Origin: Polytrichum commune
Lineage: Eukaryota > Streptophyta > Polytrichopsida > Polytrichales > Polytrichaceae
Assembly: GCA_950295325.1 (NCBI GenBank)
Contig: OX485809.1
Coordinates: forward strand, 34,286,001-34,350,000
Direction of reading: 5' to 3'
DNA length: 64,000 bases
Under the pieces are notes generated by a model, which was not told the DNA's origin, searched no databases, and saw only the letters and a list, made by a program, of their open reading frames with translations. Numbering within the stretch: position 1 is the stretch's first letter; every line of letters starts with the position of its first letter. Made by a program: the position numbers and the translations under genes. Of this stretch, positions 35,143 to 48,000 are shown piece by piece.

Positions 35143-38100
35143 ATGGCAGACAAGGAGGATGATGTTGCGGTGGGGGCGGCGAAATACGGCGAGCGAGCAC
35201 CTCTGGGGACAAGTGCGCCAGGAGCCCCGGAGAAGGACTACCATGAGCCCCAATCAACACCATTCTTCGAACCGCGAGAGTTTCGTCTGTGGTCCTTCTG
35301 GAGAGCGGGCATCGCAGAGTTCATGGCCAGCTTGCTCTTCCTCTACATCACCATCCAGACCGTCATGGGCCACGACCGCCCCGCCGATCCCTGCCTCGGT
35401 GTCGGCATCCAAGGCATTGCGTGGGCGTTCGGGGGCATGATCTTCACACTTGTGTACTGCACTGCTGGAATCTCAGGTTTCCATCTATCCATGTTCACAC
35501 CCAATTTTTGCATTGAAACCAGTACTGTCCGCCACAAAGGTCCCTGTTACTTCATCACCTCGGCCAGTAGTATCTAGCCTGCAGGCAAGGAGGTAGATGA
35601 TCTACCACTCTTACAAATTGAGACAAGAGTAAATGAACTTCGCAGGTTTGGACACAAGGTCCCTGTTAGTTCATCACCTCGGTCTAGTATCTAGGCAGGA
35701 AAGGAGGTAAATGGGCCAAAGGAGTAAATCCACCAACGCCTTAGAAACTGATATAGAGATGATGAACTTCACAGCTTTTTTGTGCTTGTCAGGAATTGGT
35801 ACTGTCCACCACAAGGTCCCTGCTAGTTAATCACCTCGGTCCAGTATGTAGGCAGGAGAGGAGGTAGATGGTACCAGTGGTTAGAGGGGTACGTCAACCA
35901 CCCCCTTAAGTATTGAGACAGAGGTGATGAATTTCGTAGCTTTGGACACATGGTCTGAACTTTCATCACCTCGGTGCTCTATCTAGTAAGGTGGTAGACA
36001 GATGGTACCCGTGGTCAAAGGGGTACATCTACCAATATCCTAGAAATTGGGACAGAAATGATGAACTTCACAGCTTATTTTTGCTGCTAAAGCACTGGTA
36101 CTGACCACCATAAGGTCTGAAGTTTATGGTGTGTAAATTCACATATGAAAAAAAGAATAAACGAGGCTCTGGGCTGAGAGGACGACCATTAACTTGACAA
36201 GTGGCTTCCTACTCTAAGGTTGTGCAGAGAACTAAATCTAACATGAAGACTAGGAAAGGGGCCCTGAAATTCATCACCACTATCCCAAAATCTAGGATAC
36301 CCCTTTCCACCAGTGCTGTCATCTACCGTGATGTACATAAGGGCCCTTGTGAAATCGTATGCACGAATAGCGACTTTCTCACAAACCATCAGTTCAACAT
36401 CCCTTGATTCTTATGATGGTGGGACTCCAAGCGATCGACAGTAGGACAGGGGCCACGGTGAAGTTCATCGCCTCTGTACCAATTTCTAGGACAATAGTAG
36501 ATGCAAGCCTTTCATAGTCGTACCATCTACCTCCTAACCAGATATTGGGCCGAGGTGATGAACTAATTCAGAGTCAGACCCTGTGTAGAATAGATGGAAC
36601 AGTACCAATGCTTAGTTTTGCTGCTAAAGCATGGGTATTTTTCCGTTTAGTATTCTAAAGCTTAAGCACCTCATCTAGAATGCACAAGGTTACTTGAGAC
36701 CTTTTCATGGAGATTGAGCTAACGTACAAGACTCTTGGAATCTCTACACGTCAATTTGATTTAGTGATCAGTATTTTTGACAGTAACTGTAAGTGTTGTT
36801 GCTCATCACTGCGCTGCACTTGCTTACGTGCATGGATTATAACTGTGTGTACAGGAGGACACATCAATCCCGCCGTCACCTTCGGCTTGTTCCTGGCGCG
36901 GAAGGTGTCCTTGCCTCGCGCCGTTTTCTACATGATCTGCCAGTGCTTGGGGGCCATCTGCGGGGCTGGCATCGTGAAAGCCTTCCAGCCCGGCTTCTAC
37001 CAAACCAACGGAGGGGGGGCTAACTCCGTTGCCCATGGCTACACCAAGGGCGATGGCCTGGGTGCTGAGATTGTGGGCACCTTTGTGTTGGTGTACACTG
37101 TCTTCTCTGCCACCGATGCCAAGCGAAATGCCCGTGACTCCCATGTGCCAGTAAGTCATCACGATGGTCCACCTTAACCCCTCATATTCCCATGATAATC
37201 AATAAGCTCCTTTTGTTGGAAAATCTTTGAAGTATTCTTTGGCAAATAGATAGTATGCTAACTATTTAGTTTTCCAGTGTTGGTTCTTGTGGACGTGGGA
37301 TGAGGTTGATGATAGTAGTTTCATGGCTTATAATATGTACTAGCAACATATATGTATATATATACACATTCACGAGTCACCAATTTGAGTGGTGTTGCAA
37401 CACAGGGACCCTGAAATTTGGCATCACCTCTGCACCGATATCTAGGATTATGGTAGATGTGCCACTTTCACCAGCGGCACCATCTACCTCTATCCTAGGT
37501 ATTGGACAGAGGTGATGAATTTTCAGGGCCCTCGTGTAAGTGATAGGGACTTTTCCAGAAACCAATAGTGCAGCATCACTTGAATCATAAGAAGGTGGGA
37601 TGTGAGGTTGATGGTAGTTGCATAGCTTACTTACGCAGGGCTCTGAAGTCCATCACCTCTGTCCTAGAATGTCAAGTCTTGGTAGATGTACCTCTTTCAT
37701 CAATGATATCATCTACCGATATCCTAGATACTGGACAGAGGCAATGAACTAATCCAGTTCAGGGCCCTTGTGTTGCCATATATAGCAACATTTGGCACAT
37801 TTGGCAATATACGGATATTGAAGTGTTGCTTGAATGTCGTTGTTGATGATGATGATGATATTTGATGTCGAGTTGTAACTCTTTGTACCCCTGCCAGGTG
37901 CTTGCTCCACTTCCCATTGGGTTCGCCGTGTTTTTGGTACACTTGGCAACCATCCCCATTACAGGAACTGGAATCAATCCAGCCCGAAGTTTGGGTGCTG
38001 CGGTCATCTACAACACCCACCACAACGCTTGGAATGACCACGTAAGTTTCTCTCCAATCGATCAGACCGTACTTGGTTGGTCACATGAGTCCTCACGTTA

Positions 38101-38901
38101 ATGCCCTGTGGTTTGGCATTGTCATCTTTCTCCTGTATGTAGAATAGATGTAGATAGTACCACTGGTGAAATTGCACCTTGTCATGACAACTTTCCTTTG
38201 TCATTGGATTTGTTCTTTCATTCAACAAGTCATTTGGTTGGGAGTTGCTGGTTTTGCATACCACACCCCTATTGTTTGGTAAATTTTCGGTGCATGATCC
38301 ATGATCATATGGAGGGTTGAATGAAGTACATTCTGTATGGGATCACTAGGGTCAAACTCATTTGACATCCCAAGAAGTTTTAAAATCAATTTGACCCACA
38401 ATGAACCGAAATAGGTTGCTCTTCATTCAAGTACGTACCACAAGTAGAAAGAAATTGTTGAATTTGCAGTCAAAACAACCAATAGGAGATCATAGGGACC
38501 TTCTCACAACGAAAACTCCTATTGAATTAAAGGACAACTCTATTGCCCACCGGGTTTGAGCTATTGCTAAATATATCACAGCAACTGTTCTCTGATCTAC
38601 AACTTCAGTAAGAATTCTCCCTCAGGTCTACGGATCCACTGATGGTAAATCTACCAAGTTCATAGATTATGAGACAGATAGGTAATGAACTATAGGGCCC
38701 CAAGTGTCAATACTGCACTCATAATTTCGTGAGCGGTCATCATAATGATTTCTATTCTTTCATCTGACGTCTGTAAGTGTATCCCTACGGTGGTTGTTGC
38801 AGTGGATCTTCTGGGTGGGTCCAATGATCGGTGCTGCCCTCGCAGCGGCCTACCATGTCCTGGTCATCCGTGCTTTGCCGTTCACCAAGTCTCGTGTATA
38901 A
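35143..38901 (+). CDS. PIP1: PIP1-class plasma membrane aquaporin, four exons
   Basis: Exons are 35143-35476, 36855-37150, 37898-38041 and 38803-38901, all with GT-AG introns. They join to 290 codons plus TAA. The product is a major intrinsic protein of the plasma membrane that passes water, and in this class sometimes CO2 or H2O2, usually in heterotetramers with PIP2. The extended N-terminus ([20 protein letters not shown]) identifies PIP1 rather than PIP2. Both NPA boxes are intact (116-118 and 237-239). The filter residues Phe96, His225, Thr234 and Arg240 match the water-selective PIP filter. Loop A Cys84, loop B Ser130 and the loop D pH-sensing His208 are present. The C-terminus ends FTKSRV. 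The start was chosen by length and PIP1 similarity (usual length about 286). The intron count and positions fit plant PIP genes. All three introns and the upstream DNA carry foldback repeats. The gene is judged functional. Confidence 0.95.
35538..36125 (+). repeat. PIP1 intron 1 array of about four foldback units
   Basis: Four diverged tandem units start near 35538, 35658, 35812 and 35950. Each opens with AAGGTCCCTG or a variant followed by TTCATCACCTCGG and contains GGTAGATG or a variant. Each closes with GAGACAGAGGTGATGAA or a variant. Within a unit the two ends are inverted relatives, so every unit can fold back. The array lies inside intron 1. Confidence 0.7.
36257..36353. repeat. PIP1 foldback motif in intron 1
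   Basis: It begins GGGGCCCTGAAATTCATCAC and ends AAGGGCCCTT. It contains ATCTAGGATA and CATCTACC, in the same order as the other copies. The right arm is shortened. Confidence 0.6.
36446..36588. repeat. PIP1 foldback motif in intron 1, second single copy
   Basis: The left arm AAGTTCATCGCCTCTGTACC and right arm GGGCCGAGGTGATGAACT are inverted relatives. The centre contains AGTAGATG and CCATCTACCTCC, which also pair. Confidence 0.65.
37403..37533. repeat. PIP1 foldback motif in intron 2, copy 1
   Basis: The arms AGGGACCCTGAAATTTGGCA and its relative TGAATTTTCAGGGCCCT enclose CACCTCTG / CAGAGGTG and GGTAGATG / CATCTACC pairings, so almost the whole 131 bases can form one hairpin. Confidence 0.75.
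37636..37771. repeat. PIP1 foldback motif in intron 2, copy 2
   Basis: It has the same organisation as the copy at 37403: CAGGGCTCTGAAGTCCATCA on the left, GGACAGAGGCAATGAACT and AGGGCCCT on the right. Confidence 0.7.
38230..38550 (+). repeat. dispersed repeat family R5 in PIP1 intron 3
   Basis: This is colinear with 47825-48140 in SERK intron 6: TTTTCGGTGCATG, AACTCATTTG or a variant, ATGAACC-(x)-GTAGGTTGCTC or a variant, CAAAACAACCAAT and AAAGGA-(x)-AACTCT. The SERK copy folds on itself; this copy is more decayed. A degenerate foldback motif of the PIP1 family follows at 38630-38700. Confidence 0.6.
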
Positions 38902-39065
38902 TAAACTGCGAGCTGTATCAGCTACATGATAGCATCAGCTGAGCGAACCGATGGGCGTCAGGTTAATTAATTAACCTTCGAGGAGATCAATTTTTAGTGC
39001 CAAAATGAAATGAGCCCATCGACAAAAAAAAAGTAACCCACAGGCCGAAGCACCAGACTGTCCAT

Positions 39066-39097
<32 letters not shown>

Positions 39098-41004
39098 GCA
39101 TGTTGCCACCTATTACTCAATTTCTGTCAATGCCTTTCCTTACGAGGCTCTGCAGTACCTTCAATCAAGTGTCCTCTTCTTTCAAAGCGTTAAGGATGTG
39201 GACTTTGATCATGTAGTACTGCAGCACCCACAGCTTAGCTTTTTTCTGGCTGGCTGTACCTTTGCTTTCATAATGTTGTTGTGTTGTAAGATGTATCAGT
39301 ATATGGGTACGTAGCTAGCTAGCTTTTGTACACCACATAAATTAGTTCATGGTATAGAATTATATAGTTTCCGGAGGTTTATTAAATCCATGACTGTTAC
39401 AGTATTAGTACTCCTGATGAGTTTTTAGTACCCGGTTTTATCTTGAATAATCTGTAGCTGCTACTGCAATAGTAGTAGTCGGAGATTGATTACTCGAGGT
39501 GGTAAATACAAGCAGAGGAGAAGCTTGTCCCAACAGTCACGACCACTCATCCTTATCCTAGAAGCAAGCTGACGTATTTCTTCTGTACTCTGTAACCACT
39601 TTTGTGAATTATTGACAAGTTTTCCTTTTCAAATTAACATCGCATGTAAGCCCACCATGCCCTTGTGTTCTAGATGTTGTGTTTGCATGTGTATCTTGAA
39701 ATATACTGTTGAATGGCTTTGAAGCCAATTGCATGTGAAAACTTCCAAGTGGGAATCAAATCTAATAATGCACAAGGACATGCCATCCATCCCAATAACA
39801 CTGACATGTTGATCCTTAATGTAATTGTTCATTCCTTCATGTAATCATCACATGAGACAGCCTCGCGTGGCAACTATCTGTAGCACTTGCAGGGTCACTG
39901 TCTTTAGAGCTTGGCTTGAAGCTGTTAAATCATTTCTAAGAAGCATTATTTTGGGGAAAAAAAAAATTGCATGATGAAGATTTTCAAGGCTATAAGTTTT
40001 AAGAAATTTTATAAAAAATATTGAGAAGTGAAATCTCAATACCCAGGGGGTTTGGATGGTGACCCATGTCTTAGAGAAACTGCTTCTAATTGGTTATTAA
40101 AGTGACATTTGAAAATACGAACCTTCTCATTTTTTAGCAAAAATTGTACAAATGGATTACTTTCAATGTCGTCTTTCTATGCATGTTGCTCCTCATATGT
40201 GAAATAACGATTCATCAATTCTGAGAAATATTAGAAGTGATTTAAAAACCAAGTGTTCCATATGAGAGAGTTGCCACCCCGGGCAAAATACACCTGGTTG
40301 TAGTTTATTCAGCAAGGGATGAATCTGCGTGTTGCCTCCTACTCTGTCTTGTTTTTTTATCTTTTGCCTATGGGTACTCATACACAACCAATGGCCAACT
40401 GCTCAAAGTTTGATCACCTATGCTGAATTTAGTATGCATGATCTTGTAGGCTTACAATTGTTTTGAACCAGTATTCTAAAAGCATGGATAGCGTGAACTT
40501 GATCGACCCCTCGGAATGAAGTTTGTAATGTGCATAGTTGGTCACTGCCACCGACACTGAGTACATACAGCTTTCCTTGTTTTCAAGCTATCTCCTGAAA
40601 AGCAACTTCGACGTCATTCATTTCTGTAAACAAACTTGCAGTTGTCTACTGTGTGCACACTATGACCTGCAATGCATATCTCTGTAGAACATTCACATCA
40701 TTTACTACTCTCTTTGGTATATCCTTTTCCTGGCTGTTTTCTAAGTTCCTTATTTTAACCAAATCGTAAGGGTGACAATCCTTATTTGGCTGCTTTATTA
40801 GAACACCTATATTTGAGTAGTAGGCCCTGGTGTGGTGTGGATCCAAGAATGGATACTAAAAAGAGATGCATCTAAAAGAGATTGAACTGCAACCGTCATT
40901 CTAGTCAATAAAAAGTGGTTGGCATCATCTCTCTCTCTAGCATTTGGAAGATATTGGGAAACTGGAGTGGATTTCTGCCATCAAGGTCCATAAGTACTAT
41001 TCAG
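38902..41004. other. PIP1 3' flank and convergent intergenic region
   Basis: A CAT/CAG trinucleotide run occupies about 39063-39100, probably in the PIP1 3' UTR. The rest, up to the R2 copy, has no recognisable gene. The PIP1 polyadenylation site could not be fixed; several AATAA-like signals are possible. Confidence 0.4.
39063..39100 (+). repeat. CAT/CAG trinucleotide microsatellite in PIP1 3' region
   Basis: About four CAT units run into about nine CAG units, 160 bases after the PIP1 stop codon. It is probably transcribed as 3' UTR and likely to be length-polymorphic. Confidence 0.85.
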
Positions 41005-41345
41005 GTCATTTTTCATGCTCTCAAACTTCTACCAAGTAGATTTACACAACAGAACTTGTGTTACATAAGCAAATCTATGATGAAGCATCAACAAAATTCA
41101 GATTGTAAATCAAACCTCCCTTGATTTAGTTATGGTTATCAAAAGTGCATGGATGTTGATTCCTTAACTAAACACATAGGTCCTCATTGTGTTCACTTTT
41201 GAATGTGAAGGAGTTGGTAAATTTGAAGATGTGTCCAATCTCTTTTAAACATGTGTCTTAATGATGTTTGTTTTTTGATCCTCACCTAGTCACGAACCAA
41301 TCAACTGTAGATGTCCAACTAAGAAAAGTAACCGAATAACACCCA
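41005..41345 (+). repeat. dispersed repeat family R2, copy 3
   Basis: It is colinear with 4716-5036: GATGAAGCATCAACAAAATTC, GTCCAATCTCTTTT, GATCCTCACCTAGTCACGAA, CCAATCAACTGTAGATGTCC and AAGAAAAGTAACCGAATA. It lies between the converging genes. Confidence 0.6.
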
Positions 41346-42012
41346 CATACCTTATTGCTGAACATTGCACTCGCAGTGAGGACAGTGCAAGAGACAAGAA
41401 AACACATGTACGCATATTGCACAACATGAGAAGGTGCCCAGGAACCCTAAAATGTTGCGCTCAGGATTATGGTCATGATGATCACGCTTCATACATAGAA
41501 CACACGAAGAGCCATTGCAGCAAAATCATCACAAGAGACGGATTTTTTGCTCTTGCTCTTGCATTGTACAAATTCATCTGGAGCCCCCTCAGAGAGTTCC
41601 AATTGTAAAAATACAAGTTCCTTGCTTGTGCCTTTCACTGAATCTCCAGCAGGTTTACTAGACGCATCACAGAACCAAACTTGGTGGTTCTGCACTGTTT
41701 TATATGAGTGGTCAGATGGCTGAATGATGTGTGGCAGTTTGAATGTGTGCAGATGACAAAAGCATCGGCCGGCCAGGTTTCGGGGCAAACAAATTGCAGT
41801 ATGGTGGAAGCTGAAGAAGTGCATGCTCATATAAAATCCTGCATTCAACTCCGAAGACCATGGCACGTTATCATCATAACAAACTCGCCAGCTACTACTG
41901 GACATTAGATGTTTGTGATTACCCTGCTGGAAGTGGTCAAATATGATAGTCAAAGCACCTTGGAGTAATGTACATGAAAAATGTTGGCCATAGGAGTTCA
42001 TCGTGATTCGCA
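41346..42012. other. SERK 3' flank
   Basis: This lies downstream of the SERK stop codon on the minus strand and probably contains its 3' UTR. Long frames here on both strands do not resemble proteins. No clear polyadenylation signal was selected. Confidence 0.35.
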
Positions 42013-45000
42013 TCATCTTGGGCCGGAGAGCTCCACCGCGTGCTCGTAGGTTGTTGAGTCTAGATTCCAGTTTGTTATTGTTGGGAACTGTGGGAAAATC
42101 TCTATGTCGTTTACACGAGCCAATTCCATTTGATGCCATTCTTCCCAACGCTCTTCTAATCCCTCCCCCTCTAGCATCCTCACCACTTCACTCATCTTTG
42201 GCCGGTCCTTTGGAGACGACTGAGAACAAAGCAGTGCAACCTGCAATGAAAAATAATAACATCAATTCACTGGCCAAGGGGATACAAATATATATTCTGC
42301 TGCCATGATCTGGTAAAATCTAGTTCAATCGTGCATAGTAACAAAAGACTTATTGAATTAGACAGTGAACACCTACAAATAATCTTACTGAGCCCCAAGT
42401 TGAAAGTCATGTGCACTGGTATGAGACTTATACATATCCAAACATATAAACTTAGTCAAAGATATGATGTGTTGAACTAAACATACTGCTCTATGGAACA
42501 CTAACATAAGTAACCATTGTTCCCATGTTGACCAAGTGACCTTATACACTGCAACATCACATATATCAGTTTGGTAAGCTCAACATGTTGTCATATGCAA
42601 CTCACCTGCAGAAGCTCTTCAACTTCTTTGCGATCATAATTTTCCTTTAGATGAGGATCTACCAACATGTCCACTTTTTCCTCCTTCATCAATCTCTTTA
42701 CCTGAGATCAATAAACAGTACGCAAGGTGTTAAAATTCAATATAGTACACTCATGTGATCAAAGTTTCTCCACATTTTTGAATTATGACATTGAACAACT
42801 TGGAGATGTTTCAATCCTCAAACTAGAGGTTCAAACCAATGTTAGTCTAGTACAGTATATAGGTGAGTGCATGGTATCAATAATCAACACCAATAATGAC
42901 AACAAAGAACCTACCCATGGGTATCAAAATTGTGATACCAAATATATATTGATATTTGATGGGTATGTCAAAATGAGAAAATATTTGTATAGCCGAGTTA
43001 TTATTTGGGTCGATACCATTCTAGAGCATATTGATACTTGGGTGAATTTGCCTAGGTATGAAGGTTCTTGCATGGTATATAGACCTGAATGGTATCGAAA
43101 ACAAAAATATTGTCACATACCCTACTGATATCAAAAAAAAGTGAAATCCTCATTATAGATGTCCAAATGGTATCAACAAAAGAATATGCCAGACCAACAC
43201 AGTTTGAACCAGTGTTCTGCAGGTATCGTTTTCATAATACACCACTGGATAAGAATATTCAAAGAAATATTTTAGAAGGTGATACCTAGCAAGTCGTAGT
43301 ATTAAGAGGCTCATAAAATCTCCAAAGGTATATATATATACCTGTATATATATATGTGCAAATATCAAGTGCATATCAATATTAGTATTGAAAGATGCAA
43401 TACCAGCCAAGTCCGATATTTTACACTCGTACACATACCCTTATTGATACCCGGGTTGAACCTAGATACCCACACAACATTGGTAAAAATATCACCACTA
43501 GTAGAGATCTCATAGCTTACAATATTTTCATATCATACATCATTGCATGAATATAAGCACAATGCCAAGCTAGCTTTATCATTCGACAGTTCGAGCATGT
43601 TCTCTTGGCCCAACACAAACTAAGAACATTGATCCTTGAATAAAGCTGTTGTGATTCTAAGAATCTCATAACTTTCAGCCTGGCTATGAAAGGATTGGTG
43701 TTACTATCTCCAGCCTTGAAATAGCAAACAACAAACATCATCACATCATCACAGTTGTGAAATGGCTTGGAATATCAAGAGAATGTACTCAACTGATGCT
43801 AATTATAAGTAATGTTATGAAGTTTGGGAGAGACACATACCCAGTCCAAGAGCATGACATCCTCATCAGTTGCAAGGCGAGACACATTAAATGCGCGCTG
43901 GCCAGTGACAAGCTCTAGAAGCATGATTCCATAGCCAAACACATCTGTTTTCTCTGATGACCTGCCCGTACTCATATATTCAGGAGCAATGTGGCCGACC
44001 GTGCCTCGCACAGCCGTGGTCACATGAGTGCCTTTGTAATCCATAAGCTTCGCCAACCCAAAGTCTCCAACGAGCGCCTCAAAGTTCTCATCCAGCAACA
44101 CATTGGCGGCTTTCACATCTCGATGAATGATTTTCGGGTCGCAATGGTCATGCATGTACGCAAGTCCCCGGGCAGCCCCCAATGCAATACTTTTGCGGAT
44201 TTTGGAACTTAGCACAGGCTCGTCATCAATGAGCTCTGCGCAATTAGAGCATGTCATGCAAACAAGTGAACCTCTTTGAACACGTTTAGGGTTTAGAATT
44301 TAGGGTTTTAGGGTTTAACATCATTACAGAGAACAGCAAGCGGCTTATTATTGTGTATTGGCTTTGTAAAATCACAACATGTTGTCTACTCTAAGTTCCA
44401 CAATTTTCAACCCTGCCCACATGCAATTCAACCATAAATTACATAGGTCCATAAGAATTCTTACATGGATACGTAGGCTCTTCCGTATGAGCAGAACCAA
44501 TAAATCGAGGTTCAAATGGATGTGTGCAGGCTATTTCCTGACTATTAAGGTCTAGGGTTTAAGAAGCTTCCCAATATACACACAGGTGGCACATAAACAT
44601 GCACAAACAGAAACAATATGAAAGCCACTATGCTTACGTAGATTGCTTCAAATTGAAGCAGTTTAGCTTTATTTCTACCTTGCAGTTGGCTACAAAGAGA
44701 AAACCAGACTTCCACAGCTTTAAAACATCTTCTTGGAAGAAGCTGATGTATTCCAGGTACAATTTTATGTTAGAGGAATATTGTTCCTCTGTAAAACTCA
44801 TGAACAGTACCTCCAAGTCGAGAGGATACACTGCCATTGGGCATGAATGGGTAGACAAGCAGACGTTCAGTGGGAGTGATGCAAAAGCCACGAAGTCGCA
44901 GTATATTTCGATGGACAGCCATGCTTATCATCTCAATCTGTTAACCACAATCCAATCTATATACATGAGAACGGCAATTGCAAGATGGCCAGTATGCTTC

Positions 45001-48000
45001 AATATTGAGTTCCTCTCCGTTTCACTTAATAGCCCTCCTCCATTAACATATAGCTACTCCTCCATAAACATACAGCATTCTTAAGCATGTGTTAGGAAAC
45101 ACTCTCTTTCTGTACCAGCTTCAAGAATCAATTTTCAAGAATGAAGGTCCTCCAGTACATGCATGAATGCTGAGCATAGTCAAGTGGCAAGCTCTAATTA
45201 GTTGACATAACCTCATTGTTAATGCCTATCTTCAAACACAATTTCTTCTTCCATCTACCAAGATTCAATTACAAGAGGTGCGTCTCCGATGGAATCATTC
45301 TTAGGTTATCCGGATTACCCTAAGATTTATTCTATTTGCATTGGAACCTATACAGGCTATTTGAGAATGTTATGGACACACAAATATTCAATTTGTCAGC
45401 ATTCCGAGATAATGCAAATTTGGTTCCACTGCAGTGAAGTGCACCAATGTCACAAGTCATGGCTTAGTAGGTCATTGAAGAAACAATTATGGCATGCTTT
45501 CATTTTTAGACTCATTCTCCAGAGTGACAGGATTATGCTCTCAGTACTTTGGAGCCTCAACTTAAGAATCGTGTAACTCTAAATTGACCTGTTAGAAAAG
45601 AGAAAACATTGCTGACAAAATCCACTTGCATATTTCTCCCTCTTAATAAAAATCACTAGGCATAGCAATGAAAACACATCACCTCGGCTTGAAATTGTCG
45701 CTCTCCTCCAGCACTACGCTCTTCTTTCAAGCGCTTGATAGCCACACAACTTCCGTCTGCGAGCCGCCCTTTGTAAACTTTCCCAAATCCACCGCGTCCT
45801 AATATGTTTTTTGTGCTGAAGTTATCTGATGCCACCCTCAGCTCCCACAGTGTGAAACGTTTCAACTGTCCGAGAGACACCAGCTCCGGTTCATCTGCCG
45901 CTGTAATTACCAGCTCAACACAGAAGTCCTCACATCAATTCGCAGGTCATATCTTAAGCACCAATCAATGTGATAAAACATTCCAGCACATCAATCGTGT
46001 GCTGTTTCGGAGTGGAAACAACAAATTTTGTATGTTTTATACATTTATTGTATAAAATAATAATTAAACAATGCATCATTCCACTGCAGACATCTCATAA
46101 GATCAGCCCTTTATGGACTAGGGAAAGGATGCAAGGAGCCCTACTACGAGCTGTATAAGTAGGCGCCCAACCTACCGAGTTGTAGTAAGCACCCAAATTT
46201 ATGAGATTCGTCCTTCATTTGGTTCTCTTTTTGTGAGTTACTAAGAATTAGGTAATGTATTCAAGGAGCACTGCCATGGGATGTAGTAGGCGCCCAATCT
46301 ACATAGCTATAGTAAGCACCCAAGTTCATTAGATTTATCCTCCATTCAGTTTTCTTTTTGTGAGTTACTATGAATCAGGTAATGGATGCGAGGAGCCCTA
46401 CCACAAGTTGTAGTAGGCACCCAATTTCAAGAGATCTATCCTCCATTCGGTTCTCTTTTTGTGAGTTACTATGAATCAAGTAATGGATTTGAAGAGCCCT
46501 ACCATGGACTGTAGTGGGCGCCCAAACTACCAAGCCATAGTGGGCACTCAATTTCATGGTAATTATCCTCCATTTGGTTGTCTTTTTATGAGACACTATG
46601 AATTAGGTGATGGATATCAAGAACCCTGCCACAGGCTGTAGTAGACGCCCAATGTATCGAGTCACAGTAGTGGTGAGGTACTACGTGCTTACTACAACTT
46701 GTGACAGGGTGACACATGTCCATAACCGGATGTAGTGGTCAAGCCATGACAAGGTCATCAATTATGAGTGATAATGTGCCTCCTCGTATCCAATCAAGAA
46801 TAGACGTGTCAACAGCATGAACAAAATCACCTGGCCTGACCGCTACAAATAGACACCATTCGCAATGGCTACTTAAGCATTAAACTTCAGACTGACTACA
46901 AGACGCTCGACCAAGGTTTTCTTCACTCAGATCTATCTCTGAAACCAAATAAATAAATTGGAAATTCATACTACTTCCAGTTGTTGATCTGAACTAAGAC
47001 ACAGTAATCTCTCAACATACTGCCAGAACCATTATTCAATTTTACTAAGCGAGAATTTTACTGTAGCCATGGATCAGATTAGTCCAAGTTATCCTTCCCT
47101 TGGAACCCTTGGAAATGGTTTTGAAGAGATTACCAGGGACATCATAGAAGCTGTCAGAAGGCCTAGACTTGCGCCACCAGGCAAAGCCAATTGCAAAGAG
47201 AAAAATAACACCTGCAGATACTCCGCCTGCAATCGCTCCAATAGTCGTTGGCGACATCTTGCCTGTAAAGTTACAGTAAATTCACATTTGGTGACTTTCT
47301 CCTTGAAAAATGTACAAAATCTATGCAAAAACTCTACGATTACCAAATAAGTAGTCTACTTCACAGCAAAGTAATGTCATCAGCATGGAAGATAGAGATC
47401 TAGGCTACAAAACTAATGTCAAAGTTCTTGAGTAAATAAGATTGCTATGTCCTTTTTACAATTGAGGAGCAATTCAGGAATTGGTACTACAATGCATGAA
47501 TTAAGTTGCAACAATTTAAAGGAGTTTCTATTTTTGAAACAAAATAACTTACGTTTTGGAGACGGGGGAGGAGACTGCTGAACTGGAGGCGGAGATGGGG
47601 CCTGACCAGGGCATAATTTATTAACCGCTGATCCACACAGGTTGGTGTTCCCTACATAACTGAGTGCATTGTAAATATTAAAGAACTATTCTATCAGAAA
47701 AAACATCACAAACCTTCAAGCCCAAAATCGTAGGAGATTATGTAGCGCATAATTGTAACTCCTTCACCCCAAAATAAAGTGGTACAACATAGCTAAAATG
47801 GAGTCATCTAACTCAACATGACTTTCTATGTTGGGTACAACACCTTCTATGTTGGGTTAGTTTTCGGTGCATGCTTGGAGGTAGTGTGGAGGTTTGAGCG
47901 GAAAACATTCTATATTGGTTCATTGAGGGTGAAACTCATTTTGGCATGCCAAAAAGGTGCTAAAGTGAATTTGGCCCTTAATGAACCAAAGTAGGTTGCT

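Noticed and set aside
34892-35440. 182-codon open frame overlapping PIP1 exon 1
   Set aside because: It runs in a different frame from the clearly conserved PIP1 exon and through the upstream foldback motif. It is a composition-driven shadow.
41489-42148. 219-codon open frame on the minus strand
   Set aside because: It overlaps the last SERK exon in another frame and the 3' flank. The translation resembles no protein.
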